Shown here piece by piece: positions 58,832 through 64,000 of a DNA stretch of 64,000 nucleotides. Position 1 is the stretch's first letter; every line of letters starts with the position of its first letter. Both the position numbers and the translations under genes were made by a program. Below the pieces are notes generated by a model. That model had not been told where the DNA came from. It saw only the letters and a program-made list of their open reading frames with translations, and ran no database searches. The DNA is from Coenobita brevimanus (Eukaryota > Arthropoda > Malacostraca > Decapoda > Coenobitidae): assembly GCA_032717465.1 (NCBI GenBank), contig JAVRFU010000175.1, forward strand, positions 18,501 through 82,500, in the 5' to 3' direction.

Positions 58832-59869
58832 TACAAAGGTTAATACATGATACAGTAGTTCCTGTTACTTTTCAGCAATATAAAAACAATAAGTACAAAG
58901 ACGACGAGATTAATACAAAATAAATGAAGAATAAAGAACAATTATTAACACTACACCGACGCTTCCATCTCGTAAGCAGTGGTGCCCTCCCCCCTCCCAC
59001 CTCAATGCCCTCCCCTCTAGCTCACACCCCTCTCTCTCATACCTCCATCCCATCCATCCATCTCATCCTCTGCCTCCCCACCCTCTCCTCCACCTCACTC
59101 TCCTCGTTAGTCTCGCTCTCCATCCTCTCCACATGGCCAAACCAACTGTGTATTTCTCCTAACGCTTTCTGTCACATCCATATCCACACCACAACGCTCC
59201 TTCACTTCCTCATTTGTCAGTCTGTCTTTCCTTTTAACTCCACATGCTCCTTTCAGTAATCCTCTCTCCATCCCCCACATAATGATAATAATAATGACGT
59301 ATAGAAAAGGGGGGGAAAGGAAGGAAGGTAAAGAATGATTGTGTTGTTGTTGTTGTTCGATTTCCTCCCCTGTTAGAGAGGGCCGGGCCTTCATTTGGCC
59401 CAGTCAGTGAATGCGGCTGAGTTGTAACAGTTCGCCATCTTGATGGCTATGGGCGTTTTTTTTTATTTTTTTTTTTATTTTTTTTTTTAAATAGAGTGTC
59501 GTCACAAGTGCATCCTGTGTCTGCACACGTAGGTGTAAAATAACATCCACGCATGTAGGCACAAACACAGTAGTGAACGGGAAAGGGGGAGGGGATTAGC
59601 GGTAGTGGGGATTAGCGGTAAATCTGCCGTTAGAACGGGGGCGGGGAGAGCTTAACTGTTTCACTCAGGGTTGAAAGGGGCGTACTGGCAATTACTGTGG
59701 CGGCTGCCTGCCTGAGTGATGCTTGTATTTGTGGTGTAATACGAGTGGGATTGTGTATATGTGATGAGTGTTATGCAACCAGGGCGACGACACGACGGCA
59801 GGAACTAGGCCTTAGTTTAAACTCCCGGCCTTACTGAGAGCTCTGGTCCTGGTTGCATTGTGTAAAGTG

Positions 59870-59926
<57 letters not shown>

Positions 59927-61015
59927 AAGTAGGAGAGGAAGAATTTAGACTAAGAGAAAGAGTGTCGGGGCTTAACCCAACGTGCGTGTGTTTGCTGTTG
60001 GGAAGGGGGGGGGGGTCTCGCACGTGCACTGTGTTGTTACTTAAGGACGGGAGGAGTGAATAGCTACGGCTTTCTCTGCCAAGCATTAGCTTATTGGCTG
60101 CCTCTCAGGTTCATCTGATTTTTCCGGCTCCAGAAGCCTGGGTAGGATTTAGGATACGGGTGTTAGGGTAAGGTATTGTGGCCCTAGGGGGCTTGGGTAG
60201 GGGGATAAGGAAAGGGGAGGGGTGGAGGAAGGGGAGTATCTTGATGGGGGAGTCAGGGTCTGAGGCGGGTTATTACGTGGCTGCCGTGATCTTGATAATG
60301 GGTGTAGGGGTGGTTTAGAGTCTTAAGTGAGTTGCTGGGTGTGAACTAAGTTAATTAATAAAAGGGTCAGTAATAAATAAACTATTGGTGCTTAAGTGAA
60401 CAATGGGGTTGGTGCAGGTCTTGCGTCAGGGTGGAAGAGGTTGGCTAGAGGTCGTGTGGGGGGTGTGATCCGGGTGAAAAAGTCGATGAAGTCAGTGTGA
60501 ACGTCGGTGAGTTTGGTGATTTGTTTTTGTTGTAGGTGGTGAAGGTAAGTGTTGATGGGTGGAATGTTGGCGCGTTCATGAGAGTGTATGTTGGTGACAA
60601 AATCATCCCACCGTATGCTCAGTGCCCAACGTATGGCTTTGTTTTGAACTCTCTGTAAATTTAGAATGTTGCTTTTGGCCGAAAGAGATAGACTTAACGG
60701 TGAATACGTGAGCAGTGGTCTGATCAGTGCTTTATACAGATGAAATTTAGTTGCAGATGCTGCACTACGGAACCGGTATATTTGTGTTAGTGCAGTAGTA
60801 GGTAGTCATAGTGTGGTGTACTGGGGATCAGGATCGGGTTGGTGGAGATGGATATTATAATGGGGATGTGATCAGACCCAGACATGGGGCCGAGGGTGAT
60901 GTGGTGATGAAAGATGTTAAATGACCTATTGGTGAAGATGAGGGCAACATCCGGCCACACCAAGAGTGAGTGAAGAGTGAGTGAAGAGGAGGAAATGAAT
61001 GTAATAAGGCAGAGA
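58832..61015. repeat. Tandem unit 2 (2184 bases)
   Basis: Nearly identical to unit 1 but lacks 277 bases: after GTGTTAGTGCAGT near 60796 it jumps to the segment that begins at about 58620 in unit 1. The poly(T) is interrupted by A bases here. Confidence 0.9.
59460..61010 (-). mobile_element. Jockey-like LINE remnant, copy 2
   Basis: Same remnant as in unit 1, with a further deletion that joins the post-RT segment directly to the endonuclease end. It moved as part of the tandem unit, not by its own insertion. Confidence 0.75.
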
Positions 61016-61345
61016 TACAAAGGTTAATACATGATACAGTAGTTCCTGTTACTTTTCAGCAATATAAAAACAATAAGTACAAAGACGACGAGATTAATAC
61101 AAAATAAACGAAGAATAAAGAACAATTATTAACACTACACCGACGCTTCCATCTCGTAAGCAGTGGTGCCCTCCCCCCTCCCACCTCAATGCCCTCCCCT
61201 CTACCTCACACCCTAACTGTGTATTTCTCCTAACGCTTTCTGTCACATCCATATCCGCACCACAACGCTCCTTCACTTCCTCATTTGTCAGTCTGTCTTT
61301 CCTTTTAACTCCACATGCTCCTCTCAGTAATCCTCTCTCCATTCC
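61016..61345. repeat. Tandem unit 3, partial
   Basis: Repeats the first part of the unit, including the LINE B-related fragment (minus strand GVKRKDRLTNEEVKERCG), with an internal loss of about 150 bases near 61215. Confidence 0.85.
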
Positions 61346-62140
61346 TCACCTCAGCGAAACACAAAGAAATGTTCCTCACTTGCCATGACGCGAGACTGGT
61401 GTGCATTAATAAACTGTGGATAACTAGACAGCTAGGCACCGCGGAGCTGGGCGGCGGACGTCAACACTCCCACCTAACATTGGGGTAACTAAGGCGCTAA
61501 CTGTTGGTATGGCGGCGAGTGTGAATGTAGAGGTAGACGGCCTGGCGCCATGGCCTAACAGAAGCAGATGTACACCACACCGTCCCAAGAGCGACACTGA
61601 GGGTCGCTGACTGGGCTTAGGGGTTTTAAATGGGTTGAGGCAGACAGGTTGACGCCGCATTGGGGGCGGGGCTTGCAATAAAGAAAATTCCCACAAAATG
61701 TAGGGGACCCTTATGTAACTTTGACGAATCTTTATACCGTCCATTGTCGTTTCGTTTTTATTTTCTCTCTCTCTCTTGTTCTTACGTTGCCTCATAAATA
61801 GGGACAGAGATGAAGGAGCTTTTTAGTTCGGATCACATTTCACTGGATGAGGTGTCAGACAAAAACCTCTATATATTCACAGTTCCCTGAACAACAGAAA
61901 GAAACGCTAAATAATTCGTCAAGCTGAAAGGTAGACTGTTATTTCCAGCACAGTATCAAATCTGTTATATTCTGATCAGCCTCTAAGAATATTAACCACA
62001 TCGCTGCCGTGGATGCATCTGGGTATTTTAGTCAGGCTAATACAAGGTTATTCAGCTCTGAGAAGTCTGTCAGTATAATCGTTGGTAACTTTCGATTATC
62101 CTTAAGCTGGTATGGACACAACTATTGTATTCAAATTAAC
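61346..62140. other. Stretch without recognised features
   Basis: A GC-richer block (61420-61680) has a minus-strand frame of 123 codons with no recognised similarity and no clear splice sites; I do not call it a gene. Confidence 0.4.
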
Positions 62141-62144
62141 ATCA

Positions 62145-62418
62145 GGTGAATGAAAGACTGACTAAGAGGGTGTATGTAGGTGAGGTGGAGGGAGGGAGAG
62201 GGAGGGGTAGACCGAGGATGAGGTGGAGGGAGGGAGAGGGAGGGGTAGACCGAGGATGAGGTGGAGGGATGGAGTTGAGAGGTATATGAGGGAGGGGGGG
62301 GTGAGTTGGGGGGAGGGGAATCAAATGGTGGGTGACAGAGTGACTTGGAGGCGTTTTGTCTGCGGCCACCCTTTGCGGGATTAGGGCGTCGGGCTATAGA
62401 TAGATAGATAGATAGATT
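62145..62418 (+). mobile_element. LINE family B, 3' end on plus strand
   Basis: Runs from the ERLTKRVYVGEVEGG region through the stop and 3' end (GGGATTAGGGCGTCGGGC) to a tail of TAGA repeats at 62396-62418. A 43-base G-rich segment is duplicated at 62185-62270. Closest to the copy at 44076. Confidence 0.8.
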
Positions 62419-63270
62419 ATTTTTACCTGAGACAAGTCATAACATTCAAAGGATAGATCGCCGCAACTTACACAGATTTCGTAATTATAAATTCCATCAG
62501 ACTACTCACAGTTTTTTAGGTACAGGTATTTCTTTCTATTTGCAGACGATTTTATCCAACTGAGAACACCGTTGGACTTTTTTTTTTTCTGGGGGAGGTG
62601 TTAATGAAGGTTATACGAGTATTAAACCCCTCTTGAAAACTCTCTCCCAAACTGAACCATATCGTTTGGAGTTAGTAAAAATAAATTAACTGGATACAAA
62701 TATAATAGATGCTGGAGCTTCAAGACCCATTGATTATGCCTTTGGCGTCATGTGGTAAGAGAGAGTGGCTTTGAATGGTGTGGTGTGGCCTCGCTCATGT
62801 CGCCGGGAATGAAGTACCTCGCATCCCAAAACGTTAATGAGACAGACAGACACAACCTTTCCTTGAGATGCTATCGCGTCCTTTTTAAGCACTCCGGCCT
62901 GAAAGGATTTTACCTCTCCTGTGAGATGACCTTTTTTCTTTGATTTCACTCTTACTGTCTCCATATGATTGCTAAGATACGAATAATTGAGTGTGTTTGG
63001 ATGAGTAAATTGGGAGTGTGTCGTCCTGTCTCGGCTACCTCCCTTTGTGTGGGGGAAGCAGCCTAGGTATATAGATAGATAGATTAGTTAAGTTTAAATG
63101 TAGATATTGTATTTGTGTGTGTGGTATGTATGTTGATTTGTGAAGTTTGAGGAAGGTATTTGTATTCAGGGGTGTGTGAACCCTGAACGTGACCAAGGCT
63201 GGGTGGGGGACTATTTTAAACGTAAAGTGTGGGGGTGAACCCGTTGGTGTCCCGCGCCACAGTGGACACC
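62419..63270. other. Stretch without recognised genes
   Basis: Contains a TAGA run near 63070 next to a sequence resembling another LINE 3' end (GGGGGAAGCAGCCTAGGTAT). Nothing else recognised. Confidence 0.4.
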
Positions 63271-63274
63271 TGCT

Positions 63275-64000
63275 GGCTCCCACACACCCTCACACCTCCA
63301 CACCACAGCATCCCACCACACCACCACACCACATCGTACTGCACCACACATCACACCACTACACCAGACTGTCACACAACATCACACTACACTGCCTCAC
63401 ACCACACGGCACCACGCCACTAGGATAAGCTCGCCTCAGCGCAGTACCACATCACTAAACTCACCCCAGCGCCTCACCACACCACACAGCATCCTACCAC
63501 AATACACCGCTCACACCACCCGCGTCACACCACACTCATCACACCACACCACACCACACCACACGCCATTGTACCACAGTGCACCACACCACATCACATC
63601 AAACTAACCCACACCACTCCTCACCACACCACACTTCACCACGCCTGACAATACCTCACACCTCACACCACCTCACGACACCACAGTACAACACACTGAC
63701 CTACACCACGCTCCGTTACAGCACACCACACCACACTACACTACAACACGCCACTGTGCACTACATCACACCAGGCTGACTACACCATAAAACACTGCTC
63801 AGCACCATACATAACGCACCAAGCCACACCACACCAAGCCATATCACATCATACTCTACAAACCACACCACACCACACCGAACCGCACCACACTGCACTG
63901 CACCGCGCCACACCACACCACTCCACACTGCGCCACACCACGCTGAACTATACCACACTGTACAACACCACATCACACCAAACACCAAACCACACCAAAT
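63275..64000. repeat. Degenerate (CCACA)n satellite
   Basis: More than 700 bases to the window edge consist of CCACA/CACCA units with frequent substitutions. It is almost free of G on the plus strand in its cleanest parts. The array continues beyond the window. Confidence 0.9.

Noticed and set aside
61424..61795. Minus-strand frame of 123 codons
   Set aside because: No recognised similarity, no splice context and arginine/proline-rich composition as expected from GC-rich noncoding DNA.
63229..63988. His/Thr-rich and Cys/Trp/Val-rich frames at the right edge
   Set aside because: They are produced by the CCACA satellite in different frames.

Overview
The window reads as intergenic and intronic DNA of a large, repeat-laden arthropod genome, most likely a decapod crustacean (inference). 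Coding exons are short and split by kilobase introns with GT/AG borders. Several families of non-LTR retrotransposons, TA-flanked pogo/Tigger-like DNA elements, hAT, piggyBac, Tc1/mariner and SINE copies fill most of the space. Dinucleotide and trinucleotide arrays are abundant, and short CCTAA/TTAGG runs resemble the arthropod telomere unit. No bacterial-type operon, rRNA, tRNA or CRISPR is visible.

Host gene. A minus-strand gene runs right to left through the left half. Exons at 32393-32167, 16680-16543, 14738-14558, 11967-11889 and 7240-7038 join with matching codon phases. The first three give a cysteine-rich PHD-like domain followed by a helical domain that resembles the N-terminal half of KAT14 (CSRP2BP/ATAC2, ATAC acetyltransferase complex). 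The acetyltransferase (GNAT) part would lie left of base 1. An exact second copy of the fifth exon is at 1895-1693. A minus-strand exon with a PIP-box at 51498-51328 is either the start of this gene or the first exon of another one (for example RFC1-like).

Layout. 1-10038: a direct duplication of about 5.3 kb bounded by copies of LINE family A. 10074-16700: introns with nested Tigger-like elements and three small exons. 16950-29230: degraded and young LINEs (A, B, C), a palindromic mariner, a broken Tc1 and a hAT element full of microsatellites. 29288-34233: SINEs, a Tigger/piggyBac nest and the PHD exon. 34418-40160: a hAT element holding a Tigger-like element that holds two LINEs with long open frames. 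40510-47110: a CR1-like pseudogene and a LINE B copy hit by two MITEs. 47527-51500: a Tigger-like element built around a 1-kb palindrome, another Tigger-like element, and the PIP-box exon. 52280-56370: polypyrimidine tracts, a LINE C fragment, a degenerate telomere-like block, microsatellites and a minisatellite made from LINE B. 56371-61345: a 2.46-kb unit present two and a fraction times, carrying a Jockey-like LINE remnant. 62140-64000: a LINE B 3' end and a degenerate CCACA satellite.

There is no single gene system here. The main points of interest are the repeat-mediated exon duplication, the deep nesting of elements that gives their relative ages, and a LINE family whose protein carries a PHD finger. 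All family names come from reading motifs by eye, without database search.
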